From a virus: 31,601 nucleotides of DNA. Position numbers and translations under genes: made by a program. The notes under the pieces were generated by a model, which was given only the letters and a program-made list of their open reading frames with translations, was not told the DNA's origin and ran no database searches. The stretch is from positions 1 to 31,601 of IMG/VR virus record IMGVR_UViG_3300028920_000638, one strand, 5' to 3'. This document shows positions 7,260-14,438 of the stretch, in pieces (positions within the stretch are counted from its first letter, which is position 1; each line of letters starts with the position of its first letter).

Positions 7260-8506
7260 TGGCAGATACCCCCAAGACCCCTGAACAGGAGCTTCAGGAG
7301 AACAAGCAGGTCGTCGAACAGATCCGCAATCTGGCCGGTCCGACCGTGGCGAAGATCGTCAACGAGGCGATTGACAAGCGGTTCGAGGCCGAGCGGGATC
7401 GGATCGAAGCTGGCGTTGCGCCCATGGGCCTGTTCGGCTCGAAGGGTGCGGAACAGCGTGGCGAGAAGCCCGAGGACTTCCCGGGCCAGAACTTCGCCCG
7501 CTGCTGGATCGTGGCGGCCCAGTGCGGCAAGAACCCGAGCGCGGCCCCGGACATCGCCAAGAACCTGTACGGTGAGGGAAGCGTGATCCACAAATACATG
7601 AGCAGCGACGTCGAAGAGCACGGCGGATCCGCTGTCCCGATCATGTACAGTCCAGAGATCATCGAGCTGCTGCGGCCCGTCGCGGTCATGCGTGGCCTTG
7701 GCGTTCGCAGCCTCCCGCTCGTGAACGGCAACATGACCATCCCGGCCCTGACCGGTGGCGCGGTTGCCAACTACGAGGGCGAAGGCGCTCCGGTGTTCCC
7801 GGTCGACCCGACCACCGGCAAGGTCAGGCTCATCTCCAAGAAGATGCGCGTGTTCCTCGCGCTGACCCAGGAGCTGATCAGCCGCACCGACCGCCGGATC
7901 GAGGAGATGGTACGGGATGACGCACTGCGGGCGATGGCCAACCGAGAGGATCTGGCCTTCATCCGTGGCGACGGCACCGAGGATACCCCGCGGGGTATGC
8001 GATACCTCGTCCACCCGGATAACGTGATCCCGGCTGGTGCTGGCGACCTCGCCGGTGTCATCGCGACCCTGAAGAACCTGTTCCTCGCCCTGGCCTACGG
8101 GGACGTGGACATGACCAGTGCCGCGTGGGTGATGAACCCGCGCACCTGGATGTTCCTGTGGTCCTTGCTGGACAACAACGGGAATCCGGTGTACCAGGCC
8201 GAGCTGATGACCGGAAAGCTCTGGACCCTCCCGTACCGCTGGACGAACCAGATCCCGCGCAACCTCGGCGTGGGTGGCGATGAGTCCGAGCTGTACTTGG
8301 CGAACATGGCCGACCTGATCGTGGCCGATGAGGATCGCCTGTCCGTCGAGGAGTCCATGGAAGCCACGTTCGTGGACGCGGAAGGCAACGTGACCAGTGC
8401 CTTCCAGTCCGACATGAAACTCTTCAAGGGTCGGCAGCTCCACGACTTCGCGGCAAGGCACCGCAAGGCCATCGCGGTATCGCCCGATGTGGATTGGGGT
8501 GCGTGA
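7259..8506 (+). CDS. Major capsid protein, HK97 fold
   Basis: A 415-residue protein beginning with ATG 7259 in a TAATG overlap, after AGGAAGG. The N-terminal about 100 residues are helical and charged (the delta domain, normally cleaved by the S78 protease). From about residue 117 onward the HK97-fold core is evident: G-G-S-A-V-P as the start of the N-arm, E-I-I-E-L-L-R-P, then the F-L-A-L-T-Q-E-L-I helix strand and R-E-D-L-A-F-I-R-G-D-G motif common to HK97-like capsid proteins. The D-T-P-R-G loop fits too. It assembles the icosahedral head. The order protease, capsid, accessory, connector is canonical. Confidence 0.95.
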   Translation: MADTPKTPEQELQENKQVVEQIRNLAGPTVAKIVNEAIDKRFEAERDRIEAGVAPMGLFGSKGAEQRGEKPEDFPGQNFARCWIVAAQCGKNPSAAPDIAKNLYGEGSVIHKYMSSDVEEHGGSAVPIMYSPEIIELLRPVAVMRGLGVRSLPLVNGNMTIPALTGGAVANYEGEGAPVFPVDPTTGKVRLISKKMRVFLALTQELISRTDRRIEEMVRDDALRAMANREDLAFIRGDGTEDTPRGMRYLVHPDNVIPAGAGDLAGVIATLKNLFLALAYGDVDMTSAAWVMNPRTWMFLWSLLDNNGNPVYQAELMTGKLWTLPYRWTNQIPRNLGVGGDESELYLANMADLIVADEDRLSVEESMEATFVDAEGNVTSAFQSDMKLFKGRQLHDFAARHRKAIAVSPDVDWGA

Positions 8507-8940
8507 TGAGCGGGATCACCGAACGCAGGGACATCGGCGCAATGCTGAACCAAGCGCTCGCGGTTGATACCACGAGCATCACCGCAACCGCTGTGGCCAC
8601 CGGCGAGGTCATCGACCGCGAGGACCACAACATGCCGCTGTCGATGAAGGCAGTGGCCAGTCTCGGGCTGACCATCGGCACCGACGAGACCGTACAGGTG
8701 TCGTACCAGCTGCAGGACAGCGCGGACGGCGCGAGCTTCGACGACTACGGTGATCCCGTGGAAGGCACCGAGTACACCGATGCCGACACCGGCACGACCG
8801 TGGTCGAGGCCGCCGACTTCAACCTCTCGGGGTGCCGTCGGTACGTCAAGATCGTGGCCACCGTCACGCTGTCTGCAGGGTCCGGTGACGAAGTGCAGTT
8901 CCTGGTCGTCGCCATCCTGGAGAAGGGCGACAGGTACTGA
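8506..8940 (+). CDS. Capsid accessory or decoration protein candidate, first of two paralogs
   Basis: A 144-residue protein, ATG 8506 in a TGATG overlap with the capsid gene. It appears all-beta. The A-L-A-V-D-T-T-S-I-T-A-T-A start and V-S-Y-Q-L-Q-D-S-A-D-G-A-S-F segment recall jelly-roll capsid cement proteins of the Bbp16 type, but this is resemblance by eye. It shares its central Q-x-S-x-D and its later R-Y-V-K-I strand with the next gene, so the two look like a tandem duplication. Position immediately after the capsid gene is where decoration proteins are usually encoded. A minor structural protein of another type is possible. Confidence 0.65.
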   Translation: MSGITERRDIGAMLNQALAVDTTSITATAVATGEVIDREDHNMPLSMKAVASLGLTIGTDETVQVSYQLQDSADGASFDDYGDPVEGTEYTDADTGTTVVEAADFNLSGCRRYVKIVATVTLSAGSGDEVQFLVVAILEKGDRY

Positions 8941-8943
8941 CGC

Positions 8944-9393
8944 ATGACCAGCCGCCTGAACATCGCCAGCGAAATCCGGCCACTTCCTGGGACGGCCGTC
9001 TCCTCCGTAATTGGAGGCAGCCCCCTGGATGGGGTGTTCAATGATCTGGTCGCGATTTCATACGACACCCTGGAGATGAACAGCGTCCAGTCGATGGCCG
9101 TGATTGTCGGCGGATTGTCTACAATCCCGGCAGGTCAGACCATCACCGTGTGTGCGATGATCCAGCACAGCGATGACGAGATCACGTGGGACGAGTTTTT
9201 CACCTGCGACGGCGTGGTGCTCGAAGGTCCCATTACCGCGCAGCCTATCGCGATCAGCCTTGGCGCTCCGCTCGTCGGATCAAAGCGATACATCAGGACG
9301 TTGCTCAAGGCCACGACCAGCAGCGGGTTGTCATCTTCAAACGTGCTCATGCTCGGGATCGACTGTTTCGAGTCTGGCATGTACGTGGAGTGA
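8944..9393 (+). CDS. Capsid accessory or decoration protein candidate, second of two paralogs
   Basis: A 149-residue beta-rich protein starting at ATG 8944, three bases after the previous stop. Landmarks shared with its neighbour in the same order: I-Q-H-S-D-D-E-I-T-W versus L-Q-D-S-A-D-G-A-S-F, and G-S-K-R-Y-I-R-T versus G-C-R-R-Y-V-K-I, followed by an alternating hydrophobic strand at the C-terminus. The N-termini differ more. Two diverged copies could occupy different sites on the capsid or form a heteromeric decoration. Function is inferred from position only. Confidence 0.6.
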   Translation: MTSRLNIASEIRPLPGTAVSSVIGGSPLDGVFNDLVAISYDTLEMNSVQSMAVIVGGLSTIPAGQTITVCAMIQHSDDEITWDEFFTCDGVVLEGPITAQPIAISLGAPLVGSKRYIRTLLKATTSSGLSSSNVLMLGIDCFESGMYVE

Positions 9394-9428
9394 TCCGCTG
9401 CAAGACACACACAGAAAGGAATCGACAC

Positions 9429-9587
9429 ATGGTAATCGTGCAGTTCGTCAAAAGGTACCGCATCTACAACATCGGCGAGATCGCTGGATTTTCTCCGGAT
9501 GAAGCCAAGCGCCTGATCGAGAAGGGGAAAGCGATCAAGCATGATCCCAAGCGCAACCACAAGACCGGCAAACCCGGATCCGAATGA
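9429..9587 (+). CDS. Small GEIAGF-motif protein of phage head regions
   Basis: A 52-residue protein from ATG 9429, after AGAAAGGAATCG. The N-terminal strand is followed by Y-N-I-G-E-I-A-G-F and an E-A-K-R-L-I-E-K-G helix, then a basic tail. Small proteins with this Y-N-x-G-E-I-A-G-F pattern are commonly encoded between capsid and connector genes of siphoviruses. Their role has not been settled to my knowledge. In-frame starts further upstream run through the previous gene and are rejected because the ribosome binding site marks 9429. Confidence 0.75.
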   Translation: MVIVQFVKRYRIYNIGEIAGFSPDEAKRLIEKGKAIKHDPKRNHKTGKPGSE

Positions 9588-9592
9588 AGACA

Positions 9593-9618
9593 AGGGGCGG
9601 GATGAGAGTCCCGCCCCT
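9593..9618 (+). terminator. Perfect 10-bp hairpin after the GEIAGF gene
   Basis: AGGGGCGGGA (9593-9602), a six-base loop, and TCCCGCCCCT (9609-9618) form a perfect stem. No T run follows, so it is not a textbook intrinsic terminator. It could slow polymerase, protect the 3' end of the capsid-protein mRNA, or partly terminate to lower expression of the connector genes. It sits in one of few gaps of the late region. Confidence 0.6.
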
Positions 9619-9664
9619 CTCGTCATCATCAAGCCGGTGACAGGAGTCACGAAAGGTGGGCAGT

Positions 9665-10282
9665 GTGTTGATTGTGGACGTACCAGCGTCAGAAGCGGCG
9701 CGGGCTATCGTCGCACCAGTCGTACTGGAGACTGAACTGAACGCATGCCCGTTCGATGCGCATAAGCTATCGTGCATCGCTACGGCCGTGATCGAAGAGT
9801 ATTGCGGCCGCGTGTTCGGCGTGCAGGGGTACACCGAGTACCTGGCCGGCACGGGTGACCAGGAGCTGCGACTGGAGATATCCCCGATCACCGAGGTCGT
9901 CAGCGTGGACGGAGACGACGTGCCGGACTACGTGCTTGACTCCAGGCGCGGGATCCTGTTCGCACCCGATGACGTGTGGGCCCGCCGATATCGATACTAC
10001 GATTACGTGAACTGCATGCCCATGGCTGGATCTGGCGCGGCCCGCGACTTCGTCGTCAACTACCTGGCAGGGTACACGACGATGCCCGCCGACCTGGTTA
10101 ACGTGGCGGTGGAGATCGCACGGACGGCGATGAACGAGAACGCGCTGGACCGTAGCATGAAGGCGGCTGCGTTGGGAGACTACAATTACACTCGCGACTG
10201 GAGCGGGGCGCTATATAAGGGTGGCCTGGTTTCCGGCCACGAGGCAACGCTGGACAAGTACAAGGTCATGGCGGTCTGCTGA
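9665..10282 (+). CDS. Head-tail connector protein (HK97 gp6-like)
   Basis: A protein of about 205 residues. The A-x-A-I-E-E-Y-C-G-R-V-F segment, D-Y-V-L-D strand and the late helix V-N-V-A-V-E-I-A-R-T match the pattern of phage gp6-like adaptor proteins, which bind beneath the portal as a ring. It precedes the head closure gene in the usual order. I prefer GTG 9665, about 8 bases after GAAAGG; in-frame GTG 9656 overlaps that site and TTG 9668 is also possible. It overlaps the next gene by TGATG. Confidence 0.8.
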   Translation: MLIVDVPASEAARAIVAPVVLETELNACPFDAHKLSCIATAVIEEYCGRVFGVQGYTEYLAGTGDQELRLEISPITEVVSVDGDDVPDYVLDSRRGILFAPDDVWARRYRYYDYVNCMPMAGSGAARDFVVNYLAGYTTMPADLVNVAVEIARTAMNENALDRSMKAAALGDYNYTRDWSGALYKGGLVSGHEATLDKYKVMAVC

Positions 10283-10587
10283 TGTTCCGTGATTGCGCCA
10301 CGATAGAGCGGCCAAGCCGCATGAGCGACGGCCAGGGTGGATACATCCAAACCCTGGTATCCGTCGGATCGTTTCGTGCGCGGTATGCGTCACCGACCGG
10401 TAAGGACGTTGCCTACGCTGGCGCGATGCAGGATCACGTCGATGCTGTCGTGTACTTCCCACCCGGGACAGATGTGCTAGTCGAGGACCGGATCACGGTG
10501 CGTGGCGAGACTTACATCGCCATGCCGCCCGTGTCACCATCGGTGCCCGCCTACGTGAAGGTCATGGTACGCCGTGTCAAGCGTTAA
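10282..10587 (+). CDS. Head closure protein
   Basis: A 101-residue protein of the phage head-tail joining/closure family (SPP1 gp16-like, HK97 gp7/8 position). It has an N-terminal strand with C-A-T-I-E-R, the S-D-G-Q-G-G-Y turn typical of this family, a F-R-A-R-Y-A strand, and a late D-R-I-T-V-R-G-E-T-Y strand. It seals the connector after packaging and forms the tail attachment interface. Start ATG 10282 overlaps the upstream stop. Short length agrees with the family. Confidence 0.8.
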   Translation: MFRDCATIERPSRMSDGQGGYIQTLVSVGSFRARYASPTGKDVAYAGAMQDHVDAVVYFPPGTDVLVEDRITVRGETYIAMPPVSPSVPAYVKVMVRRVKR

Positions 10588-10972
10588 GTACGTCAGCCAT
10601 ACTGACGCGGCAATCATGCAGATTCGCAACCAGATGGGGCGCAACCTACGAGACGCGACCATTGTGCTGTACCGGGCTGTAGTCAAGAAGGTGTCAGGTG
10701 GTGGGCGCGGAAAGGAATACAGAATCCCTGGAACAGCTGGGAAGATGTATCGGGCATCAGCGGCAAAGGATCCACCGGCAGTAAGAACCGGGGCGCTCAA
10801 GAACAGCATCAGATATTTCGTTGAGCTAACCCGTGGCGTAGTTGGAACAGACCTGGAATATGCAGAGTGGCTTGAACGCGGCACGTCAACAATGGAGCCA
10901 AGGCCTTACATGGAACCATCAGCCGAAGAAGCACAGCCGGAGATCGTCGCCATCATGAGGCGCAAGCTGTGA
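10574..10972 (+). CDS. Tail completion / neck protein (HK97 gp10-like)
   Basis: A 132-residue protein starting with GTG 10574, overlapping the closure gene by 14 bases. The V-R-T-G-A-L-K-N-S-I motif followed by V-G-T-D-L-E-Y-A-E-W-L-E-R-G-T and R-P-Y-M is diagnostic of the HK97 gp10 family, which act at the head-tail junction. The ribosome binding site is weak, so coupling to the previous gene is likely. An internal ATG at 10616 is possible but would lose conserved N-terminal sequence. Confidence 0.85.
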   Translation: MSSVKYVSHTDAAIMQIRNQMGRNLRDATIVLYRAVVKKVSGGGRGKEYRIPGTAGKMYRASAAKDPPAVRTGALKNSIRYFVELTRGVVGTDLEYAEWLERGTSTMEPRPYMEPSAEEAQPEIVAIMRRKL

Positions 10973-11370
10973 GCGGACTGCAACAGGTACTATACGAGCG
11001 GCTGACTAGCAACGAGGAGCTGAACGGGCTACTGGTTGGCGGTATCAGCAGTGAGTGGTTTGCATCTACGGCGTACCCTCGCATGCTGTTCCGGCTATCC
11101 AGGTCACGCATCGATACGGAGATCGGCAGCGGGACCCTGGTCATGGACGTGTTCAGTGACGAGAACAACCAGGTGAAGATGGACCGGATACTGGTGCTTG
11201 TCCAGTCGTTGCTTGAAAACGTGTACCTTACCACCGACGAGACAGGTCCGACCCTGCGGATGTTCTTCGTGTCTGCTGGGTACATCGCAGACCCGGACCC
11301 GCAGGTGCTACACTTGTCGATTAACTACGCTCTGCGGGGCGCGAGAATCAAGCCAGCGTTGCTGGTATAG
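10969..11370 (+). CDS. Tail terminator / DUF3168-like protein
   Basis: A 133-residue protein starting with GTG 10969 in a GTGA overlap. It has an N-terminal helix (Q-Q-V-L-Y-E-R-L-T-S-N), a strand P-R-M-L-F-R, an M-D-V-F-S-D strand and a helix D-R-I-L-V-L-V-Q-S-L-L. This is the pattern of tail terminator proteins related to DUF3168, lambda gpU and HK97 tail-completion proteins. These cap the tail tube and join it to the head. Assignment rests mainly on gene order (just before the tail tube gene) and secondary-structure pattern. Confidence 0.65.
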   Translation: MSGLQQVLYERLTSNEELNGLLVGGISSEWFASTAYPRMLFRLSRSRIDTEIGSGTLVMDVFSDENNQVKMDRILVLVQSLLENVYLTTDETGPTLRMFFVSAGYIADPDPQVLHLSINYALRGARIKPALLV

Positions 11371-11386
11371 AACAGGAGAAACAAAC

Positions 11387-11866
11387 ATGGGCGTATCAGC
11401 AAGCACACCAGGAAACATGGTATTGGACGCCGGGGTCCTGGCCGTAGGCGGTACCGTCATCGGCGCGACTCGCGGTGGGGCAACCTTCAACAGTAACCCG
11501 ACTTGGCGGGATCCTGCCATCGACAACCAGCCGAACCCGGCTGCCGGGACCAAGCGGGTCATCTCGTATGCCCCGACTCTCACCGTGGTTGGCCTGGAGT
11601 TCACCGACGACTTGCTTGATGCAGCTATCGTCGGCGGAGCCGCGACACCGACCGAGCACGTGGTGGCGCTGTCGGATTACCAGACGGTCACGTACACCGC
11701 CGTGAAGGGTGACGGCAGCAGCGTGACGATCACCCTTACCCGGGCGATCTGCACGAACCCTGCTGTCGCGTTCGCCAACGAGGACGAGGGAACGGTCAGC
11801 ATGGAGTTCACTGGGCATTACGAGCTGAGTAGCCGTACCCCACCGTTCACCATCGTTGTGGCATAA
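11387..11866 (+). CDS. Major tail tube protein
   Basis: A 159-residue beta-rich protein from ATG 11387 after ACAGGAGAAAC, a strong ribosome binding site suited to a highly expressed structural protein. The sequence contains G-A-T-R-G-G-A-T-F-N, P-T-W-R-D-P, and an N-E-D-E-G-T-V-S-M-E-F-T-G-H-Y strand near the C-terminus. These are typical of tail tube subunits, where the final strands form the tube barrel. It lies directly before the chaperone pair and tape measure gene, as in lambda gpV. Length is on the short side of the family. Confidence 0.8.
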   Translation: MGVSASTPGNMVLDAGVLAVGGTVIGATRGGATFNSNPTWRDPAIDNQPNPAAGTKRVISYAPTLTVVGLEFTDDLLDAAIVGGAATPTEHVVALSDYQTVTYTAVKGDGSSVTITLTRAICTNPAVAFANEDEGTVSMEFTGHYELSSRTPPFTIVVA

Positions 11867-11875
11867 GGGGTTGAC

Positions 11876-12211
11876 ATGCGCCGACTTACCGCCGGGGACT
11901 TTCTCAAGCTGTCCAGCATCGTCAAGAAGGGGCTCGTAGACATCGGTCAGATCAACTTCGCCAGGAAGCCAGGCGAGGACGATACAGCCTTCGGTATTCG
12001 CGTTGGGCGCTCCGGTCTGCTCGCGCTGATGGATCACTGCTATGAGGATATGGTTGACCTGCTGGTGGACCTGTCCGGCAAAGATCGCGAAGCGTTCGAG
12101 GCCATGCCGTTCACGTACCCGATGGACCTGGTGATGGAGCTTTCCGAGAGTGAGGACCTACGCGCTTTTTTTTCGCAGGCATTGGCGCTCGTGAAAAAGC
12201 GCCAGCGGTGA
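11876..12211 (+). CDS. Tail assembly chaperone, upstream frame (lambda G-like)
   Basis: A 111-residue acidic helical protein from ATG 11876 after AAGGGG. Tail assembly chaperones coat the tape measure protein before tube polymerisation. Position between tube and tape measure genes and the overlap with a second frame carry the assignment. At codons 97-99 the sequence GCT TTT TTT puts a T-TTT-TTT heptamer in the correct phase for a -1 shift. A shifted ribosome then runs without a stop into the 12208-12510 frame, giving a 211-residue fusion. The unshifted product ends 12 codons after the shift site. Confidence 0.82.
   Translation: MRRLTAGDFLKLSSIVKKGLVDIGQINFARKPGEDDTAFGIRVGRSGLLALMDHCYEDMVDLLVDLSGKDREAFEAMPFTYPMDLVMELSESEDLRAFFSQALALVKKRQR
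12166..12172 (+). promoter_or_regulatory. Predicted -1 ribosomal frameshift site
   Basis: A run of eight T residues (12166-12173) provides the heptamer T TTT TTT in phase with the upstream chaperone frame. After slippage the -1 frame is open from 12172 through to 12510. The nearby GTG AAA AAG at 12191-12199 is a poorer heptamer. A programmed shift in this gene pair is conserved in siphophages (lambda G/GT and many relatives). T runs of this length are otherwise rare in this G+C-rich genome. Confidence 0.75.
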
Positions 12212-12510
12212 TCGAAAGGCTGGCGGCGCGGTGGGGAATCGCGCCGTCGGCTGTCCTGCTTGAAGAGTGGCAGTACTGCTCGCCAGCCCTGGAACACATC
12301 GCCGATGGCCTGATGGACCCATGGAGGCGTGAAGCGTTTGGGCGGTGGCTCGATGGATTCAACCCCAGGGGGACATTCGGGGCCATGCTATCCAGCCTGG
12401 GGCTAAGTGCATCGAAACGCGCTTGCACCTACAAGAAAGATCCGCGTAGCACTGCAGAGATACTGGCGGAGGGGACCCGCATCATGCGCGAACAGGGGCA
12501 CATAAAATGA
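12208..12510 (+). CDS. Tail assembly chaperone, downstream frame (lambda T-like, expressed by frameshift)
   Basis: About 100 codons in the -1 frame relative to the upstream chaperone, ending with TGA that overlaps the tape measure ATG. A GTG at 12208 could start it, but the ribosome binding site there is poor and the lambda precedent says it is made as a G-T fusion. The product is W-rich (E-W-Q-Y-C, D-P-W-R-R-E-A-F-G-R-W-L) and helical. The T part of such fusions binds the tape measure and recruits tube protein. Confidence 0.78.
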   Translation: MIERLAARWGIAPSAVLLEEWQYCSPALEHIADGLMDPWRREAFGRWLDGFNPRGTFGAMLSSLGLSASKRACTYKKDPRSTAEILAEGTRIMREQGHIK

Positions 12511-14132
12511 AGGTCTTCGAACTGTTCGGCGAGATCCTGCTGAAAGGTGACCAGGCTGTTGCTGCTGGACTCAAGACCGTTGATGAGCAGGCCAAGGTAT
12601 CAGCCGAGAACATAAAGAAGTACGGCAAAGCCATAAGCAGCGCTGGCGAAACTATGTCAAAGTGGGTCACCGGCCCAATGGTTGCCATCGGTGCTGGTTT
12701 GGTTGGGCTGACGAACAGCGTGGCGCAGTATGGTGACAGGGTAAACGACCTTGCCGCCATCACCGGCATGTCAACCCAGGCGATCCAAGAGTACCAACAT
12801 GCAGCCAAGGTGGCAGGCACTGACACCGAGGCCGTCACCAAGACCATGCGGATATTCTCCGCGCAGCTGGACCAGATCGCAAAGGGCACTGGGCCGGTTG
12901 CCGAGGCGTTCCAGAGGCTCGGGATAGAGACGGACGCCTTCATTCAGATGTCACCGGATCAGCAGATGGCGGCCATGATCTCTGCGCTTCAGGAGATACC
13001 GGACCCAGCAGAGCGGGCACGTATCGGTGTGGAACTGTTCAGCAGACAATGGGAACAGTTGGCTCCGATTGTGGGCCTTGGAGCTGACGCCCTGCGTGAT
13101 GCACAAGAAGCGGCCGGAGAGTTCGCGCTTGACGAGGAACAGCTGGCAAGCCTTGACGGGTTCCGCCTTGCGATGGTCGACTTGCAAGCCGAGATCACTG
13201 GTATGATGAACAAACTGGGGGCGGAGCTTGCGCCAGTCCTTACCGAGTTCGTGGCATCGATTAAAGAGAATGGGTTGCCAGTACTCGAATCGATGGCCAA
13301 AGCGGTCGTTTCAGTGATGAATGGATTCATGTCATTGCCTGGACCAGTGCAATCGTTCATCGTTGTACTCACTGGTGTGCTTGCCGCGGCTGGCCCCGTG
13401 TTGGTTGTTATTGGCCAGCTTATCACTGCATGGGGGGTAGTATCTGGTGCCGTATCCGCTGCATCCGGCGTGTTCGCGGTTATAGCTGGCGTTATCGGAA
13501 CGGTCGCTGCACCTGTGCTGGCGGTGGTTGCTGCAGTCGCTGCACTGATCGCGATATGGTACAACTGGGATGAGATCGTGCGAGGCTCGGAAGTACTTTG
13601 GGACATGATCAAGGATGGTGCCGAGTCCAGCGCGAAAGCTCTCACAGAGTTCGGGGCCGATGCCCTGGATGTATTCGTGGACCTAGCGACCGCGATACCC
13701 AGGAAAGCCCACGAGATGGGTGAGAAAGTTGCTGAAGCCATCAAGGAAATGGTGGCCCAATCGATAGCCGCATTGAAAAGACTATATCAAGAAGCCGTTG
13801 GCAACTCCATCATCCCAGACATGGTGCGAGATATCGGCGTTGAGATGACCACCATGTCCGATGAAGGCGGCGAGGCTGCAGATCAGTTCGCTGAGAACGT
13901 GATATCTGGCTTGACCAAGGCCGAGAACTACGCTCCAGCGTTCGGGTATGCTGGAGCTGGCGGCAGCATGGGTGGTATGGGTGGCGGCATGGGTATGCCT
14001 GGCGGTCTGTTTGGCACCGGCAAACCGGCAACGCAGCAGGTAAACTACGACTTCAGGGGATCCGTGTTCGCCGATGACAAGTCGTTCCGCAACCGGGTGA
14101 ACCGCGGCACCAACGGGGTCCAGGGGATGTAA
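12507..14132 (+). CDS. Tape measure protein
   Basis: A 541-residue protein, ATG 12507 in an ATGA overlap with the chaperone frame. The N-terminal 120 residues are helical with Gly/Ala breaks; the D-R-V-N-D-L-A-A-I-T-G-M-S segment is typical of tape measure proteins. Residues about 280-350 are strongly hydrophobic (two or three membrane-spanning segments), suited to insertion in the host membrane during DNA ejection. Residues about 485-503 are a Gly/Met-rich linker. At about 0.15 nm per residue the length predicts a tail of roughly 80 nm, a short siphovirus tail. No peptidase or lysozyme domain is seen. Confidence 0.92.
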   Translation: MKVFELFGEILLKGDQAVAAGLKTVDEQAKVSAENIKKYGKAISSAGETMSKWVTGPMVAIGAGLVGLTNSVAQYGDRVNDLAAITGMSTQAIQEYQHAAKVAGTDTEAVTKTMRIFSAQLDQIAKGTGPVAEAFQRLGIETDAFIQMSPDQQMAAMISALQEIPDPAERARIGVELFSRQWEQLAPIVGLGADALRDAQEAAGEFALDEEQLASLDGFRLAMVDLQAEITGMMNKLGAELAPVLTEFVASIKENGLPVLESMAKAVVSVMNGFMSLPGPVQSFIVVLTGVLAAAGPVLVVIGQLITAWGVVSGAVSAASGVFAVIAGVIGTVAAPVLAVVAAVAALIAIWYNWDEIVRGSEVLWDMIKDGAESSAKALTEFGADALDVFVDLATAIPRKAHEMGEKVAEAIKEMVAQSIAALKRLYQEAVGNSIIPDMVRDIGVEMTTMSDEGGEAADQFAENVISGLTKAENYAPAFGYAGAGGSMGGMGGGMGMPGGLFGTGKPATQQVNYDFRGSVFADDKSFRNRVNRGTNGVQGM

Positions 14133-14437
14133 TGGCCACAGACTTCGAACTGCTTGACCTCGAACTTCCGCCACCGGTGACATGCGAGCAGGGATTCCAG
14201 CGACCTGACGGAACGTTCGTCAAGGATTCCGATATGCCAGGCGGAGGAAGCGGCCCTGGCGGTGGTGGTTACATCGAAGGGACCTGGACAGAAACAGCAA
14301 GGACAACCGAGGACTATATCGTATCCGATGTCGAAAACACGTTCAGCGTCATCATATCCAAGGTAACAAGTATCGACTTCACCCAGGATCAAGAGGGGAC
14401 GCTTCGCACCTTCAGGCTTGAGCTGACAGGGTTGTAG
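14132..14437 (+). CDS. Hypothetical tail-region protein, 101 residues
   Basis: ATG 14132 overlaps the tape measure stop as TAATG. The N-terminus is acidic (L-L-D-L-E-L-P-P-P), followed by a G-G-G-S-G-P-G-G-G-G-Y flexible linker at about residues 37-47 and a beta-rich C-terminal half. I do not recognise a family. In siphophage order a distal tail protein would be expected about here. This one is too short for a full Dit, so it may be a small tail-tip or adaptor protein that works with the RCC1-like protein after it. Confidence 0.7.
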   Translation: MATDFELLDLELPPPVTCEQGFQRPDGTFVKDSDMPGGGSGPGGGGYIEGTWTETARTTEDYIVSDVENTFSVIISKVTSIDFTQDQEGTLRTFRLELTGL

Positions 14438-14438
14438 C

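Noticed and set aside
7151-8461. Long open frame on the minus strand opposite the capsid gene
   Set aside because: It mirrors the codon structure of the capsid gene. High third-position G+C produces such antisense frames; no ribosome binding site or known domain. The same holds for the minus frames at 14655-15833 and 24948-26294.
11871-11876. TTGACA before the tail chaperone gene
   Set aside because: No -10-like hexamer at 16-18 bases downstream; it is made by the stop/start junction of two genes.
12191-12199. GTG AAA AAG as the frameshift site
   Set aside because: The -1 re-pairing in the P site would be poor, and the T TTT TTT run 25 bases upstream is perfect and in phase.
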